A stretch of 64,000 nucleotides of DNA, taken from contig CM019217.1 in the NCBI GenBank assembly GCA_009741485.1, positions 45,811,814-45,875,813 of the forward strand. The letters run 5' to 3'. This DNA is from Malurus cyaneus samueli. Taxonomy: Eukaryota; Chordata; Aves; Passeriformes; Maluridae. Shown one piece after another: positions 61,778-64,000 of this stretch (the first letter of the stretch is position 1; each line of letters opens with the position of its first letter). The notes under the pieces are model-generated. The model had not been told where the DNA came from and did not search any database. It worked only from the letters and a program-made list of their open reading frames with translations. The translations under genes and the position numbers were made by a program.

Positions 61778-64000
61778 TCCCCTCTTCTTTAATACCCCAG
61801 CCAATTGTGCAGTTGTCAAGCACGATTAAAGGCTGAATAGGGATGATGCAAATAGACTGGATTCTTGCAATCTCTAAAAAAAACCTCCCCTTGCATTTCT
61901 ACTCTCACACAGTCTGCCCTTATGAACCCAGTAATATACATCTTAATATCAGGTTTTATCCTTCACTGTCTTCTCCTCTTCTTCCTTCTACACAATTTCT
62001 CAGCTGAGACATGGATACCTAAAGAATTTGAGTTTCTGGGGAAACAAAGCTTCTGTGTGTGCAGTGATCATATTTTGAGCCCACTGCCAATTTTAGTTTG
62101 TCTTTTCTGTTATGTGTTTCCTACAAGTTTGCTGCAAGCTGTATTGACAGAAAAGACCTTATCAGCATCTCTCTACCAAGGGCAAGTTTATAAGACATAA
62201 CAAACATGAGAGAGAGCTGGACTTGGTGAGGTTCCTCTAGTTCTGGGATGATGCAACTTGTTTTTCCAAACCTGCTAGCATGGGGTAAGACTCAGGCAGA
62301 CACTCTGCAGAGGTCCTTCCACCTCACACAATCTTATGCAACAGATTTATCTTCTTTTTAATCTCCAATTCTGCTGGCCACTAATGGTTTCAGCAGCGCA
62401 GTGCTTTTTTTTATAAGCCTCTCTAAAACATGGGCAAACTTCTTGATTATATTTATACAACTGACCTATTTTAAAAGATCATTTCATAAAACATCCTGCC
62501 AGAGCCAAGTACAAGAGGTTAAGAAAACAGACATCACAGCAGTGTGGCTTTCTTAGCTCAGTACTTGCGGTGATCAGCCCAAGCCCTCCCCAGCACTTAT
62601 TGAGCATCCCAGCACTTAATTATTGCAATGTGAAAAATCATGCATCAGTATGATGATATCGATGATCACATGGAAGACTTGGATCACACAGTCCCAAAGC
62701 AGACCCTAGTGAATGAATCTATCCACTATCCACCCAATAGTACTCATTTTCAAAAGTAAATTGACTGTAATTCTTTGTGCCCGCCAATCTGCCTGATTTT
62801 ATTGGACTCTGCTGGATTTGGAAATAGAAAAGCCCTATCTACTTGCAATGCCTGTGCTTTTTTTTTTTTTAAGGCCTCCTCACAGCAAGCCCTGAAATGA
62901 AATGTTGTCAAGTTTTTATTCCACTGATTACCCTTTCTCTTTACTAATTAGCCATGTAAAAACAGATTGAAAACACTGAGACTGGCAAAATCACCTGTGT
63001 CTCTTACTAACATTGCTGCATCAACCAACAGCAGGATTTAAAGCACAGCATTTTTTGTGCCCAGTTGCACTATATTAAGGGTGTGCATCCTCCCACCTTT
63101 TTTTTATTATCACAAAAAGATGTACAGTGCTGAGCTGACTACCACCTCCAGTAATGCTCTCCTTTGCAGATGCCATGATGATTCCATGGGCTTTCCTGTT
63201 TCCTTTCTGATACTCAGGTGGAAAGTGTTCTCTCTGTCATTATGATTATTTTCCTGGCTTCTAAAGCAGTATAATTTGGCTCAGCCTCTGTGAAGCCTGC
63301 TGAGCTCTGCCAGCTTACACCAGCCAAGAACCTGGACCAGATTATCCCAACAGATCCTATGAAAGCCAGCTACGGACAATGAAAGAAGTATAAATAGAGC
63401 TGTTTCTCCCCTCACCCATAAAGCAGTACTTCCAATCCAAAAATCAGGGTTGGCTGTTTCTTTCTTTAAAGAAACAAAAAAAGTATTTAAACTTAATTTA
63501 ATTATCTTCTGATGTATTCACACAGGGTTATATTTTTCAAGATTTTTCTCACAGGACCCGGGCAAAAATGTGCTTTATGGTCATGAAAGCTCAGGTTGTG
63601 CAGGACATGGAAGTTGCCAAGTTCCATGACTTAACAAGAAGATCTCCAGAGCCAGCTGCAAGGCTGATGCTTACAGAGAGCACAGAGAGGGAAACAATGC
63701 CAACACAGTCCACTGGCCAAGAGTCTGGTGGTAGGAAACCCTGCCAAAACGTGCAGTGCCCAAAGCCTTGCAAACCTAGCCTGAGCCAGCAGCAATGACC
63801 CACCTCTTCAGGGGTGAGACTGGATGATGACATTTATTATTTTCTTAGCATGAAATTCTTCTTTTTATTTAATTTATTTATGTTAGAAAAATAACTTGGT
63901 CAGAAATCTCCATCACAGAAAGTGAAAGGTTTAAAGTACTACTGACACCTCCTGGAAAACTGAAAAACCTCCTAGGTCACTCAAAAATAAAGCAAAGCCT
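61778..64000. other. Non-coding unique sequence, no gene seen
   Basis: No gene or recognisable repeat was found, apart from a T-run at 62859-62871. 62570-62700 is AT-rich and complex ('cagcacttaattattgcaatg') and may be regulatory. The 76-codon frame at 63568-63798 has no recognisable domain and is overlapped by an 80-codon frame on the other strand. Confidence 0.55.

Noticed and set aside
1..64000. CRISPR arrays, tRNA, rRNA, snRNA (U2, U6), 5S and bacterial-type operons
   Set aside because: Looked for by characteristic sequence and structure on both strands. None was seen, and the sequence is vertebrate-type non-coding DNA.

Overview
The window looks like a piece of a bird nuclear genome, almost entirely non-coding. 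Three things point to a bird. A 5'-truncated CR1 (chicken repeat 1) LINE at about 45.4-46.1 kb ends in the typical CR1 3' sequence ('gatgatctttaaaggtc' followed by 'tctatgattcca'). A second, antisense CR1 3' fragment at 44.53-44.61 kb has the avian 'ccatgggaaggga..ttccactagaccagattgctcagagcccc' layout. Recognisable interspersed repeats are also very sparse, about 2-3 kb in 64 kb. I cannot name the species. No bacterial or viral gene organisation, operon, CRISPR array, tRNA or rRNA was seen.

No protein-coding gene can be supported. The open frames are short (210 codons at most), overlap on both strands, begin at arbitrary ATGs or alternative starts and show no recognisable domain. The window is best read as a gene desert or the interior of a very long intron. 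Two short segments with well-formed splice sites (27552-27649 and 32544-32671) are noted as weak exon candidates only.

Layout. 1-33 kb is unique sequence with one compound AT-rich microsatellite (2356-2472), poly(A)/poly(T) tracts, two single-N assembly marks beside A-runs (12711 and 26929), and two short CpG-rich blocks (about 9131-9340 and 22040-22360). 34.5-37.3 kb holds two decayed ancient LINE fragments. One is an L1-type reverse-transcriptase remnant with a YADD box, a class that is unusual in birds. The other is a CR1/L2-superfamily ORF2 C-terminus. 42-43 kb holds an ATAAT-type repeat and a perfect 20-bp palindrome made of two Maf-type half sites around TTAA. 44-46.1 kb is a small nest of retroelements: an antisense LTR-like piece, an antisense CR1 3' end, and a sense CR1 whose reverse-transcriptase core is deleted. 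46-64 kb is again unique sequence, with a CpG-rich block at about 61.04-61.68 kb next to a 67-bp A/purine-rich tract.

Several AT-rich but high-complexity stretches carry homeodomain-type TAATTA/TTAATT and octamer ATTTGCAT motifs and could be conserved regulatory elements. That is inference from base composition and motifs. It needs a cross-species alignment, which was not available here.
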